Counted from the stretch's first letter, positions 1 to 8,778 are shown. The stretch is 64,000 nt of DNA from an uncultured Candidatus Saccharibacteria bacterium (GCA_938030095.1 CALHGK010000010.1:181211-245210), one strand, 5' to 3'. Program-made: numbers and translations. Notes: generated by a model not told the origin, from the sequence alone.

Positions 1-33
1 TTGCGTAACACAGAAGCAGCAAGAGCAGACACC

Positions 34-60
34 AAAACACCTCGAGGGAGAGGTGTTTTT
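34..60. terminator. Rho-independent terminator
   Basis: Inverted repeat ACACCTC/GAGGTGT with a short loop, followed by a T run. It probably ends a + strand gene left of the window; the A run on the other side would also let it work on the - strand. Confidence 0.75.
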
Positions 61-76
61 CTTTGCTATACTTCGC

Positions 77-133
77 ATGGCTACCTCTGTTAATCGCGAC
101 TTGCCATTGACGAAACGAAATTACTTATGGTAG
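77..133 (+). CDS. Possible leaderless 18-codon upstream ORF
   Basis: A TATACT box (67-72) lies 4 nt before an ATG that opens an 18-codon frame, MATSVNRDLPLTKRNYLW, ending at TAG 131-133, shortly before the DHH-like gene. It may be a leader peptide or chance. There is no homology evidence, and the -10 to ATG gap is slightly short for a leaderless start. Confidence 0.2.
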   Translation: MATSVNRDLPLTKRNYLW

Positions 134-170
134 GATAGATGGAGTTTTGGGTAAGGCAAAAGTAGGAGCT

Positions 171-1715
171 ATGGACGAGATAAAGGTGCGGCAACAAATC
201 ATCGACAAACTAGGTGAGAGTAATAATATTTTGGTGGCAGTCAACGCCCACCCTACGGTAGATGAGCTGAGTGCGGCACTAGGCTTGACGCTTTTGCTTA
301 ACAAGCTCGACAAGCACGCCACAGCCGTCTTTAGTGGGGATGTGCCAACGGCAGTGGGCTTTTTGGAGCCAGAGCATACCTTTGAGAGCACGGTGGATAG
401 TCTGCGAGATTTCATCATTGCCCTTGATAAGGAAAAGGCCGACCATTTGCGCTACAAGCTCGATGGCGACCTCGTTAAGATTTTCATCACGCCATACCGC
501 GCAACGATTAGCCAGAGTGATTTGGAGTTTAGCCAGGGCGACTACAATGTGCAGTTTGTTGTGACGATCGGTGTGCGCAGCGAGGATGACCTCGACCCAG
601 CGCTCAAAGGGCATGGCCGTATTCTGCGCGAGTCGCCAGTGGCAGCGCTGCACATCGATGCGCCAGGTACGCTGGGCAATATCGTCTGGACGGATCCTCA
701 GGCCAGCAGCTATAGTGAGCTCGCGGCAAGCCTCGCTCAGGGTTTTGATAATACGGATGATGAGCAGCCGCTTTTGGACAAGCATATTGCCACGGCCTTT
801 TTGACCGGCATTGTAGCGGCCACCGAGCGCTTTAGTAACGAAAAGACCACCTCGCGTGTTATGACCCTCGCCGCGCAATTGATGAGTGCTGGCGGCGACC
901 AGCAGCTGATTGCGGCCAAGCTCGCCGAAGCCAAGCAGCTCGCTGCAGGCCCAATGCCTGCCAAGCCGGCCAGCAAGAAGCCTGCTCAGGCAAATAACAA
1001 AGACAAGTCACTCGTCATCTCGCACAACGCTGAGGCTGGAAAAAAAAAGTTAAGCCAGACCGACGCTGACGAAGCTGAGCTAGCCCAGCAATTGGCCAAG
1101 AATAATCCACAGCCCGAGCCCACGCCGGCCCCGCGTCGCTCATCAGGACGCAACAGCAGCGCTGAGCCATGGCGTCAACCCATTGAGACACCACTCAATG
1201 AGCCGAGCCTGGGTGGCACGCTTAATGCTACGACCAAGCAAGCGGCCGATGACAAACGCCGCGAGCGCGAGAATGGCCGCAACAAGACCATCCTCTCGCA
1301 CAAGGGTGGGCGCTACCTTGACAGCGACGACACACCGGGGCGTCAAGCGCCGCTTAATGCTGCGACGGCAGCGCTCGACCATGAGCCAACCGTCCCCAAT
1401 GTCAATGACATGCCGCGCGTGCCAATGGCTCACAACGACGACATCCTTCCGCCGCCAACGGGCAAAGAAACCTTGGCCGATCTCGATGCCAAGCACCGGG
1501 CCGCGCCAGCTGATGATGCCGAAGGGCCAGCCTTGCCGCCACTGCCACCAATGCCAGATTTCTCTAGCTTGCCGCCGCTGCCACCAGGTGTGCCACCACT
1601 GCCTGGCCCTGATGCCGATAACCCCATGGCCCAGCTCGATGCTGCGCTCCAGTCTGAGGCTAAGGCCAAGAAAGACCAAGCCAACCCGTCGCAATTCCAC
1701 GTACCGGAGAAGTAG
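171..1715 (+). CDS. Degenerate DHH-family phosphoesterase-like protein with proline-rich tail
   Basis: A protein of 514 residues. Residues 1-250 resemble NrnA/DHH phosphoesterases: an early strand-turn segment (HPTVDELSAALGL) sits where active enzymes have their Asp-rich motif, and the later TGIVAATERFSNEKTTSRV segment recalls the DHHA1-side motif. The canonical DHH signature and most catalytic Asp residues are not visible, so the activity (nanoRNA or pAp hydrolysis in the family) may be lost. Residues 260-514 are a low-complexity Ala/Pro/Lys tail ending in PPLPP repeats. ATG 171 has AGGAG at 163-167; TTG 147 is an alternative start. Its position before truB and rpsO matches the common nrnA-truB-rpsO order. 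An A9 tract lies at 1040-1048 in Lys codons. Confidence 0.55.
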   Translation: MDEIKVRQQIIDKLGESNNILVAVNAHPTVDELSAALGLTLLLNKLDKHATAVFSGDVPTAVGFLEPEHTFESTVDSLRDFIIALDKEKADHLRYKLDGDLVKIFITPYRATISQSDLEFSQGDYNVQFVVTIGVRSEDDLDPALKGHGRILRESPVAALHIDAPGTLGNIVWTDPQASSYSELAASLAQGFDNTDDEQPLLDKHIATAFLTGIVAATERFSNEKTTSRVMTLAAQLMSAGGDQQLIAAKLAEAKQLAAGPMPAKPASKKPAQANNKDKSLVISHNAEAGKKKLSQTDADEAELAQQLAKNNPQPEPTPAPRRSSGRNSSAEPWRQPIETPLNEPSLGGTLNATTKQAADDKRRERENGRNKTILSHKGGRYLDSDDTPGRQAPLNAATAALDHEPTVPNVNDMPRVPMAHNDDILPPPTGKETLADLDAKHRAAPADDAEGPALPPLPPMPDFSSLPPLPPGVPPLPGPDADNPMAQLDAALQSEAKAKKDQANPSQFHVPEK

Positions 1716-1750
1716 GGGTTACCACTCTAGCAATATAAAAACACCCAGAG

Positions 1751-1775
1751 AACCAGCTACCACGGCTGGTTTTTT
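1751..1775 (+). terminator. Terminator after the DHH-like gene
   Basis: AACCAGC/GCTGGTT stem with a 7-nt loop followed by a T run. It separates the DHH-like gene from truB, which has its own promoter. Confidence 0.75.
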
Positions 1776-1784
1776 GCTCCGTCA

Positions 1785-1793
1785 TGCTATACT
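1785..1793 (+). promoter_or_regulatory. Extended -10 promoter of truB (leaderless)
   Basis: TGCTATACT ends at 1793 and the truB ATG is at 1800, so transcription should start on or next to the start codon. No Shine-Dalgarno sequence is present. Confidence 0.6.
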
Positions 1794-1799
1794 AACCAC

Positions 1800-2504
1800 A
1801 TGACACACCAAACATCTGATTCATCATACAATCGCATTCTCCATATCGACAAGCCAGCTGGTATGACGAGCTTTGGGGTGGTGGCGCGGGTGCGGCGGGT
1901 GCTGAGCCAGCAGGCTGGCAAGAAGGTGAAGGTGGGGCACTGTGGTACGCTCGACCCCTTTGCAACGGGCCTTTTGCTGCTGGTGACGGGCGCGGAATGC
2001 CGCAATGCCATGCGCTATACCAAGCTCGACAAGACGTACGAAGCGACGATTATCCTGGGTCAAACCAGCACCACAGGCGACCCAGAAGGGGAGATAACGC
2101 CGTATGTGCCAGAAGATACCGAAGCGCCTGTCACACCGCCATCACGCCAGCAGCTCGATATGGTATTGCAGCATTTCATTGGTGAGATTCGCCAGCGGCC
2201 ACCGATCTTTAGTGCCATCAAGATCAACGGTCAGCGGGCCTATAAGCTCGCGCGTGATGGTAAGGAAGTGGAGCTGCCAGAGCGCATCATTACGATTCAC
2301 TCGCTGGAGGTGCTAGAGTATCAGTATCCGCGGCTCGTCATTCGCACGCGGGTGAGCAGTGGCACGTACATTCGCAGCCTGGCGGTGGATATTGGCAGGC
2401 AGCTTGGCACGGGGGCGTACTGCGCGGCGCTGCGGCGTACGGCGATTGCCGATTGGCCAGTAGCAGAGGCGCAGCAGCTGCAAGATTTTGGGATTGTTGA
2501 TTAG
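1800..2504 (+). CDS. truB: tRNA pseudouridine(55) synthase TruB
   Basis: Isomerises U55 in the T-loop of tRNAs to pseudouridine in the cytoplasm. The 234-residue length suits a TruB catalytic domain with a short or absent PUA domain. The catalytic motif GHCGTLDPFATGLL is intact near residue 45 and contains the nucleophilic Asp; downstream segments (RPPIFSAIKINGQRAYKLAR and SGTYIRSLAVDIG) are also typical. The gene follows the DHH-like gene, as in many bacteria, but has its own extended -10 box 6 nt upstream of the ATG and no SD, suggesting a leaderless transcript. Confidence 0.93.
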   Translation: MTHQTSDSSYNRILHIDKPAGMTSFGVVARVRRVLSQQAGKKVKVGHCGTLDPFATGLLLLVTGAECRNAMRYTKLDKTYEATIILGQTSTTGDPEGEITPYVPEDTEAPVTPPSRQQLDMVLQHFIGEIRQRPPIFSAIKINGQRAYKLARDGKEVELPERIITIHSLEVLEYQYPRLVIRTRVSSGTYIRSLAVDIGRQLGTGAYCAALRRTAIADWPVAEAQQLQDFGIVD

Positions 2505-2539
2505 CCATACACAATAAAATAAAGAAGCGAGGAATACCG

Positions 2540-3238
2540 ATGAACATCACGCTACACACTGGCACGACCACCGCAACTATCACGACAGATGGTGCATATA
2601 TCACCAGTCTGACTGATGGGCATGGGGATGTATTCTACCCACTGCAGACGCTCGCCACCCCTGATGGCGAGCGTAAAACGCGCGGTGGCTGCCATGTTTG
2701 CCTACCTAACTTTGGCCCGGGCGGAGCGAGTGGCTTGGCGCAGCATGGCTTTGGCCGCACCAGCCAATGGCAAGTGGCAGAGCACACCAGCGACCGAGTG
2801 GAGCTCATGCTGAGGGGGAGTGATGCTTATGCTGGGCTGGAGTCTCGCTTGGTGTATACAGTGGCGGAGCATCAGCTTGCAATGCAGCTCACACTGGCGA
2901 ATGTTGGTGAGGAGGAGCTCCTTGTGGCGCCGGCCTTCCACCCGTATTTTGCGTATGATGGCACGCTTGTACTGGACGGCCAGCCATTAGCCGACCTCGC
3001 GCCACTCGCCGATACGATCTTCGTTGATGGGCCCACGCGCCAGCTTGCCACGGGCCGGCGCACCATTACGCTACAGAGCGAGGGATTACCTCACTGGGCG
3101 GTCTGGACAGATGGGCTGGGTTCGTATCTCTGTGTTGAGCCAACGCACAGCGGCAACTCCTTCGCCGATAACCCAGCTCACGCTGCAACGCTGGTACCGG
3201 GGCAGGTGGTGCGGTATGGCGTGCGGGTGGGGTGGTAA
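2540..3238 (+). CDS. Aldose 1-epimerase / D-hexose-6-phosphate mutarotase-like protein
   Basis: A 232-residue galactose-mutarotase-like beta-sandwich. Family landmarks: a FGPGG...LAQHGFGR segment near residue 65 (first catalytic His region), APAFHPYF near residue 135 (second His) and LCVEPTH near residue 205. It would interconvert the alpha and beta anomers of a hexose or hexose phosphate. It starts 36 nt after truB with an AGGA site, so it is probably cotranscribed. The substrate cannot be told from sequence; the YeaD-type hexose-6-phosphate group looks closest. Confidence 0.8.
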   Translation: MNITLHTGTTTATITTDGAYITSLTDGHGDVFYPLQTLATPDGERKTRGGCHVCLPNFGPGGASGLAQHGFGRTSQWQVAEHTSDRVELMLRGSDAYAGLESRLVYTVAEHQLAMQLTLANVGEEELLVAPAFHPYFAYDGTLVLDGQPLADLAPLADTIFVDGPTRQLATGRRTITLQSEGLPHWAVWTDGLGSYLCVEPTHSGNSFADNPAHAATLVPGQVVRYGVRVGW

Positions 3239-3274
3239 CAAACCCCTCGATTTGACTCATAGTCCTACTACTGC

Positions 3275-3280
3275 CATACT
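3275..3280 (+). promoter_or_regulatory. -10 box (CATACT), probable leaderless start
   Basis: CATACT ends 6 nt before the ATG at 3287; no SD is present. Confidence 0.4.
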
Positions 3281-3286
3281 TGATAT

Positions 3287-4051
3287 ATGGCAAATAATGA
3301 GATAAATCCAGACAAGGTAAGAATAATTGGCGGTATGACGCCTGAACGACAAGCAGCTGAGCAAGAACGACTCGGTAAAGAGCTGCGAGCTATTGCTGCA
3401 GCAATCGACGAGCAGCTACAGGGTCACGAGCCTCTGGTAAGTAGTATGCAACCACTTACGCTCGCGGAGGCTAAGCAGCGCCCAGGTGCAGACGAAGTGG
3501 CAATAGACGAGGTGAATGCACACTGGGGGTGGCCAGCAGCGGATAGTACAGTGGATCGCACTTCACCATATAAGGACGAGGACGAATTTTGGGAGGCATT
3601 TCTTCGCCAGCATGGGTTGCGTAATACAGAAGACCCAAACAACTTTCGTGCTCGTTTGCGTGCTCCAACGGTCGATGTAGCAACACTGGAGTCGGAAGAA
3701 GATATAGAGAGCATCGGCTTTGTAGATGTGTACCATGGAACGACGCCAGCATTGCTTCGTGCTGGAGCGGTGTTTCCCGAGGTTGAGCTCGTCCGAGGAC
3801 TGTATAGCACGTTATTTAAGAAGCATCTAACGATGACAGATGATGCGCGAAAAGAACTGAGGTCACTTGCTCAGGAGCATCCAGCGGTGAAGATGGCGTT
3901 CTTTGAAACGTATAATCATGCACGGCGCTTGGTGAAAGAGGATGACGAGAAGCAGTTTATGCAGAAACTTTCGCAGCTTGGTTATATAGGAGAAGATGCT
4001 GCCGCGCAGGTTGCTTCGATTGATCAGGCACACCAGGCGCTTTGTCGCTAG
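3287..4051 (+). CDS. Hypothetical cytoplasmic protein with a weak YHGTT motif
   Basis: A 254-residue soluble, acidic protein without signal peptide or membrane segment. I do not recognise a family. A segment near residue 148 reads VDVYHGTTPALLRAG, resembling the H-G-T strand followed by 'll..G' of ADP-ribosyltransferase folds, but the other catalytic elements are not evident, so this is only a hint. The N-terminus is charged and helical. It begins a run of ORFan genes between truB and pnp. The start follows a CATACT box with no SD, consistent with leaderless expression. Confidence 0.6.
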   Translation: MANNEINPDKVRIIGGMTPERQAAEQERLGKELRAIAAAIDEQLQGHEPLVSSMQPLTLAEAKQRPGADEVAIDEVNAHWGWPAADSTVDRTSPYKDEDEFWEAFLRQHGLRNTEDPNNFRARLRAPTVDVATLESEEDIESIGFVDVYHGTTPALLRAGAVFPEVELVRGLYSTLFKKHLTMTDDARKELRSLAQEHPAVKMAFFETYNHARRLVKEDDEKQFMQKLSQLGYIGEDAAAQVASIDQAHQALCR

Positions 4052-4090
4052 CGTCTACATGTCTACATTGACACCACGCGCCCCTCCTGC

Positions 4091-4096
4091 TACAAT
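4091..4096 (+). promoter_or_regulatory. -10 box of rpsO (TACAAT), extended TGC
   Basis: TGCTACAAT ends 8 nt before the rpsO ATG at 4105; no SD is visible. Confidence 0.5.
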
Positions 4097-4104
4097 ACAC
4101 CAGT

Positions 4105-4371
4105 ATGATTACTAAGGATAACAAAGCGAAAGCGATTGCTTTGACTCAGGTCAGCAAGAACGACGTCGGCAGCCCACAGGCGCAGGTGTCTATCTTGACG
4201 GCTCGTATCAAAGAGGTGACCGAACACCTTAAGTCCAACAAGCACGACAACATGGCTCGTCGTGGCCTCAAGCAAATGGTCGGCCGGCGCAAGCGGCTGC
4301 TCCGCTACCTTGAGCGGACGAACTTTGATGCCTACAAAGCAACGCTCGAAACCCTCGGCTTGCGCAAATAA
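4105..4371 (+). CDS. rpsO: 30S ribosomal protein S15
   Basis: An 88-residue protein of standard length. It binds helices 20-22 of 16S rRNA and is an early 30S assembly protein. Family features include the LT.RI.EVTEHLK..KHD segment and RRGLKQMVGRRKRLLRYL, which contacts rRNA. It is monocistronic here: its own TACAAT box 8 nt upstream and a terminator immediately downstream. pnp, the usual neighbour, lies 5 kb away. Confidence 0.97.
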   Translation: MITKDNKAKAIALTQVSKNDVGSPQAQVSILTARIKEVTEHLKSNKHDNMARRGLKQMVGRRKRLLRYLERTNFDAYKATLETLGLRK

Positions 4372-4390
4372 GCGCCCGCCACGAGAAATA

Positions 4391-4418
4391 GACCTCTCCG
4401 CCTATTGGGGAGGTTTTT
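4391..4418 (+). terminator. Terminator of rpsO
   Basis: ACCTC...GAGGT stem, extended by CC/GG pairs, followed by a T5 run. Confidence 0.75.
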
Positions 4419-4450
4419 GGTGGTGAGATAGTAGCACAAATATACTATAC

Positions 4451-4484
4451 TTGACAAATATGAGATCAAGATGTACCGTACAAT
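4451..4484 (+). promoter_or_regulatory. Probable promoter, TTGACA ... TACAAT
   Basis: TTGACA at 4451-4456 and TACAAT at 4479-4484 (22-nt gap, longer than ideal; TACCGT at 4474-4479 is the 17-nt alternative). It drives the ORFan at 4516, which has a strong SD. Confidence 0.4.
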
Positions 4485-4515
4485 ATATTATGTCATAAAC
4501 AAAAAGGAGTTATTT

Positions 4516-5217
4516 ATGTATAAAGCAAGACATGAGGCAGGTAGTGGTGGCGTTGCTACTCTCGAAGCTATTATGGGACAAACAGATCAGGAGAAGAAGG
4601 TAGCAGCTGATCTTGGTAAATTGATAGATCAACATCTTGAGGGTGCACCTCTGCGCGATAATGGCTTAAATAAACAGCTGCGGTGTGTAGCATACGGAGA
4701 TCTGACACTTGAAGATGTGGCGAAGGTGGCTGATGCTGCAGATTCACCACGGATGTTTGAGCTGCTTAAGGCGGCAGAGGCAGCGCGAGCAAAATACTGC
4801 CGTCAATACGAGGGTAATCTTGAATCTTTTGAAACCTTTGATGGTTCGACGCACGTGAGCGTAGAACTATACGAGCACATGACAACACAGGATGGGCAGA
4901 CACAGCGAGAAAAGGGTGTGTCTATTCGATGTCGTATGATGGGTGTTGGTTTCCATGGCAATGACCAGGATAAATTTGTCCAATATGTCAATCTTGGAAG
5001 TGCGCAGTATGTAGTCGATGTAGATGAATCGGCTGTGCGGTATACACAGCAGACACAAACAAAGCCAAGCGGCGACCTTGGCGAGTATGCCCAGGCAGAG
5101 GATATGGACCTTATCAAGAGGCTCATTGAGCGCTCCAAGAAGAATACCGCGCCTACGACGCTTGATGTTGTCTGTGGTGGAGTTAAGCGCGTGATGAGCA
5201 CATTCTCTCGCCCGTAA
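4516..5217 (+). CDS. Hypothetical protein (233 aa)
   Basis: A soluble protein without signal peptide or membrane helix; no family recognised. The N-terminal 110 residues are helical and charged; the rest has more beta-type sequence. ATG 4516 is chosen because AAGGAG (4504-4509) precedes it with 6-nt spacing; an upstream ATG at 4471 lacks an SD and lies inside the promoter region. The gene is somewhat less GC-rich than its neighbours. Confidence 0.65.
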   Translation: MYKARHEAGSGGVATLEAIMGQTDQEKKVAADLGKLIDQHLEGAPLRDNGLNKQLRCVAYGDLTLEDVAKVADAADSPRMFELLKAAEAARAKYCRQYEGNLESFETFDGSTHVSVELYEHMTTQDGQTQREKGVSIRCRMMGVGFHGNDQDKFVQYVNLGSAQYVVDVDESAVRYTQQTQTKPSGDLGEYAQAEDMDLIKRLIERSKKNTAPTTLDVVCGGVKRVMSTFSRP

Positions 5218-5266
5218 GGTATCTGATGAGGGTGGCCCTTCGCCTTGTGTATTATTCTCCCACCAA

Positions 5267-5275
5267 TGCTATACT
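5267..5275 (+). promoter_or_regulatory. Extended -10 promoter of the GNAT gene
   Basis: TGCTATACT 29 nt before the ATG; a short leader carries the AAAGGAG SD. Confidence 0.55.
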
Positions 5276-5303
5276 AGAAACACCACCACGAAAGGAGCAC
5301 ACC

Positions 5304-5972
5304 ATGGCATTTGGCCCAATGATGACAGTCACGACAAAGCAGGGGCTCGAGCTGGAGCTTGCGCCGTTTGCGCGGGATGAGCTGAGGCCATTTGTGGACG
5401 GGTTTGCGCACGGGACGGTCACGCAGTATTTTGCCGAGCACCGGGCGCAGACGCTCGAGACCGAGCAAGCTTGGTATGACAAAACAATCGCAGATAAAGA
5501 AAGTATCGTCTGGGGTATCTGGGCCAAGGATGGTGAGGCACGGCGGCTGGTAGGTAGCACGGCACTGGTGAGTATTACGAGAAAGCACATCCACACTGCC
5601 ATAAGCGGCATCATTATTGTGGATAAGAATTACTGGGGCAAGGGTGTTGCTAGTGCTAGCCACCATGCTCGTACGTGGTACGCCTTTGAGAATCTGGGGC
5701 TGCACTGTATTAAATCTGCCGTGGTGCAGGGCAACATTGCGAGCTTGCGCGCTCTCCAGCGGTGTGGCTATGCTCATATCTATACTGAGCGCAACGATGT
5801 CTTTATCAATGGCAAGCTGCACCATACCGATCACCTTGAGTGCCTCAACCCTATTGACTGGGCCTGGAACCAGTGGTGGGGGAGTGACCAACCCTCACCC
5901 GAGCACACAGCAGCGCGCCAGCGCAGCCTCGCCGCACTGGAGTGGGCGAGAGAGCGGGTGGTGTTGCTATAG
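5304..5972 (+). CDS. GNAT-family N-acetyltransferase (RimJ/RimL-like)
   Basis: A 222-residue protein with one GNAT domain. The acetyl-CoA binding loop motif is seen as NYWGKGVAS near residue 115, followed by the usual helix and the NIASLRALQRCGY strand-loop typical of RimJ/RimL enzymes, in which an Asn and the following helix position the cofactor. The target could be a protein N-terminus or a small amine. ATG 5304 is preceded by AAAGGAG; the longer upstream frame has no such signal. It lies in the accessory stretch between rpsO and pnp. Confidence 0.8.
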   Translation: MAFGPMMTVTTKQGLELELAPFARDELRPFVDGFAHGTVTQYFAEHRAQTLETEQAWYDKTIADKESIVWGIWAKDGEARRLVGSTALVSITRKHIHTAISGIIIVDKNYWGKGVASASHHARTWYAFENLGLHCIKSAVVQGNIASLRALQRCGYAHIYTERNDVFINGKLHHTDHLECLNPIDWAWNQWWGSDQPSPEHTAARQRSLAALEWARERVVLL

Positions 5973-6020
5973 CATACGCAATGCTTTACAAAACTAACCA
6001 CCATACGTTATCATGCAATA

Positions 6021-7316
6021 ATGAGCCAAGAAAAACAACCATCAGCTGAAACAACTTCGCCAGTGTCTTCCTCGCACGAAATAGCGAGGGAGCCACTATG
6101 CACAGCTGAGCGGCTTGCGCAGGAGCGTCGGCAGTTTGTCGTTGACAAAGCAGCGCGCGAGGCAAAGCGGTTTGCACACGATTTGGAGACGATGGCAGCA
6201 GGGGAGAAGGCTGCAGAATATTTGGTGGATGGCAGCCCGGCAGATATGATACCTGAGGAGGTAGTGCCACTGCTAAATGGCGCAGTCGTTGCAGTGGATG
6301 AGACGATAGATAAGGCGCGTATTCTCGAGCAGCGAACCGTCACATTATGCCGAAGGCGGGATGATGGGCTGACTAATGATGAATTTTGCCAGGCTGTAGC
6401 AGATGCATACCAGCAGTCGCCAGCTATGCGGCGCATGCAAGAGGTGGCACACCAGATTATAAGTGGTATTAAACATCTGCACGCTGGCAACCCAACGATC
6501 TCCATCGGTGTATTTGACCCAAGTATCTACATTGACCGCGTCTTGATGCGTAGAGTTCAGCAAGATGGCGGCAATAGTGCATTGCACTGCTATGGGACGG
6601 CACTGCTTGCCCGCTACAAAGAGCAAAATGATGCGGACAAGCATCTATATCTCCACACCGCATCAGCGCGAGCGCTGTTGGATGCCTGTGATGCTGGTGG
6701 TGTGCAGCTTGCGGATGCTGTTGAGTGGGAGCTCATTACCGAGCAGGGTAGCCGTTATGGCAATGCTTATGCCTGGATGTCTCGCGAGATTATCAAGATG
6801 GCGGCTGACCAAACGGGCCACCTTGTGGCGGAAGACGAACATCATGCAATGCTCCAGCCAACCGGTGAGCCAGCGGCGGATATCTTGATTGCCTTACTGA
6901 ATCAAATTGCCACTCGTGGCATCGACCGCACCAGCGATCTGCCTATGCCGACCGAAGCAGTGCGCCTCCGTGAGGGCGGCTGCAAAGATGTCGAGGCGTA
7001 CTTTGCTCAGGCATATATGATGAGGACTCAACCAGCGATGGGCGAGACGGATATTGCTAACAAGCGCTTTATCAGCAAAACACATGGGGCGCATACGTTC
7101 CTTGCCGCCGACGCAGTACGGTACTGCGGTGTAGAATTCCCGCCCGGTACGGTGTGGGGGCAGTTTGGCGATGGATATGCTCCGCTGAGGCTGACGGGCT
7201 TTTGCTTCGACCAAAACACAGCTGCAACGGTCTTTGGTGTTGAATATATGGCCAACGTGCCCGAAGCGAGCCAACCCGCTGTGCACGACTACTTTCGCCG
7301 TATTGTGCAAGTGTAA
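6021..7316 (+). CDS. Hypothetical protein (431 aa)
   Basis: A soluble protein with no signal peptide and no recognised domain. Residues 25-75 are a charged, probably coiled helix; the central and C-terminal parts have mixed alpha/beta character and end in a segment rich in aromatic and Gly residues (FPPGTVWGQFGDGYAPLRL). The start has no SD; TATCAT (6009-6014) ends 6 nt before the ATG with TTTACA 18 nt further up (5985-5990), so the mRNA is probably leaderless. Its neighbours are also ORFans. Confidence 0.65.
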   Translation: MSQEKQPSAETTSPVSSSHEIAREPLCTAERLAQERRQFVVDKAAREAKRFAHDLETMAAGEKAAEYLVDGSPADMIPEEVVPLLNGAVVAVDETIDKARILEQRTVTLCRRRDDGLTNDEFCQAVADAYQQSPAMRRMQEVAHQIISGIKHLHAGNPTISIGVFDPSIYIDRVLMRRVQQDGGNSALHCYGTALLARYKEQNDADKHLYLHTASARALLDACDAGGVQLADAVEWELITEQGSRYGNAYAWMSREIIKMAADQTGHLVAEDEHHAMLQPTGEPAADILIALLNQIATRGIDRTSDLPMPTEAVRLREGGCKDVEAYFAQAYMMRTQPAMGETDIANKRFISKTHGAHTFLAADAVRYCGVEFPPGTVWGQFGDGYAPLRLTGFCFDQNTAATVFGVEYMANVPEASQPAVHDYFRRIVQV

Positions 7317-7482
7317 TCACTTCATTCTTCCATTCTATAGTTAATATGGATGAAGTAATGGAGATAATAGACTGATACTACTGAGTTTCCAAGTAACATA
7401 CCACAACAGAGAAGCCTCCGCAAAAACATTGTGACATACACAACATAATACCCATTTGCGCACAAAGATGCTATCATAGAGA

Positions 7483-8778
7483 GTGACTATGCAGGATGTG
7501 ACAGACGCAGCACGGGCGTCCACGGGTGTGGCGATGCGGTGGAGTATGCAGCAAGTACGGCGGGCTGTGCTGATGTTTGTGGCAGCTGTGGCGGTGCTGG
7601 GGCAGTTGCTTGCGCCGCAGGCGAGTGCTCTGGCATCGCAGCAGTCCATCATGATGCCAGCCTATAGCTACCCCATGCAGGGTGGCAATAATCAGTATTG
7701 GAATGATATGGCTAATGTCTCGAGCAAGATGCCCTTTGCAGTGGTTAACCCCTCGAGCGGGCCCGGTACGGCGGTTAGTAGTGATTATGTAAAGGCTCTA
7801 GCACGACTCGATTCGCTTGGGGTCAAATACATTGGCTACGTCAAGCATGGCCGCCAGACGCGCAATATTGCTGAGGTGGCAGCAGAAATCGACCGCTGGT
7901 ATGCGCTCTACCCCAACGTGAAGGGGATCTTCTTCGACGAAGCCGACAACCACAGTAGTGGCCAAAAGACCTGCTACCTAGCTAATCTCTACAACTACGT
8001 CAAGGTAAAGCACCCTGGCTCCATCGTCATTCACAATGCGGGCACACGCTTCCTCGGTGAATCCGTCATGCCCTATGGTGATGTATTCTTGAATGCCGAG
8101 ACCTCGGCGGCGCGCTACCTGAGCGATAGTTACTATGATCTAAACCACCCAACAGCCACCAACTTCGAAAAAAACCCGGCCAACGCCTACAAAATGTGGC
8201 ACGTCATCCACAGTGTGGGCAGCAACGAGCAGCAGGCCCAGGTGGTAGCCAAGGCCCGCGAGCGCAATGCTGGTTGGGTGTATACAACTTCCGATCGTGG
8301 CCCGACCACACCAGCCGAGGAGGCAGACCCAAATATCAATCCGTATAATGATTCATCTACCTTGCTGGGTGGCTTGGCCGGCCTGGGGAGTATCCAGCGC
8401 GGCAATGTGCCAGTGGGTGCAGCCACGCCGCTCACGGCTGATTGCGCCGATACCTTTGGCCTGAAAGTAACGGCTCAGCCCGCGCCAGCACCTACACCAC
8501 CGCCAAAGTCCGCCCCCAAGCCTGAAGAGAAGAAAAAAGACGACAAAGACAAGAAAAAGGACGAAAAAAAGGACAAGAAAAAGTCGCAGCCAAGCAAAAA
8601 GCGCCAGCAGCCCACTGTACGCAAGCAAGAGGCAGGGCCCAATTGGACGATCATCATCCTCATCGCTGTGGCAGTAGTTCTCGCTGCAGCTGGTGGCGGT
8701 GGTGCCTGGTGGTGGTTTGTCGGCCGCAAGCGCCGCCACGCGAAGAACCGCAGCCGGTATGATAACACAATGATCTAA
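7483..8778 (+). CDS. Secreted, membrane-anchored spherulation-specific family 4-like protein (TIM-barrel glycosidase-like)
   Basis: A 431-residue protein with a signal-type hydrophobic segment at about residues 25-50, then a domain of about 230 residues resembling spherulation-specific family 4 proteins, a TIM-barrel group related to glycoside hydrolases. Acidic barrel motifs are visible (KGIFFDEADNH near 148, then VIHNAG and DVFLNAE). A Pro-rich then very Lys/Asp-rich linker (about 330-385) leads to a C-terminal membrane helix and a basic tail, so the domain should face outward. The substrate is unknown; polysaccharide or aminosugar polymer cleavage would be the family-based guess. The start is GTG 7483, 5 nt after TATCAT, or ATG 7489. 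Confidence 0.75.
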   Translation: MTMQDVTDAARASTGVAMRWSMQQVRRAVLMFVAAVAVLGQLLAPQASALASQQSIMMPAYSYPMQGGNNQYWNDMANVSSKMPFAVVNPSSGPGTAVSSDYVKALARLDSLGVKYIGYVKHGRQTRNIAEVAAEIDRWYALYPNVKGIFFDEADNHSSGQKTCYLANLYNYVKVKHPGSIVIHNAGTRFLGESVMPYGDVFLNAETSAARYLSDSYYDLNHPTATNFEKNPANAYKMWHVIHSVGSNEQQAQVVAKARERNAGWVYTTSDRGPTTPAEEADPNINPYNDSSTLLGGLAGLGSIQRGNVPVGAATPLTADCADTFGLKVTAQPAPAPTPPPKSAPKPEEKKKDDKDKKKDEKKDKKKSQPSKKRQQPTVRKQEAGPNWTIIILIAVAVVLAAAGGGGAWWWFVGRKRRHAKNRSRYDNTMI

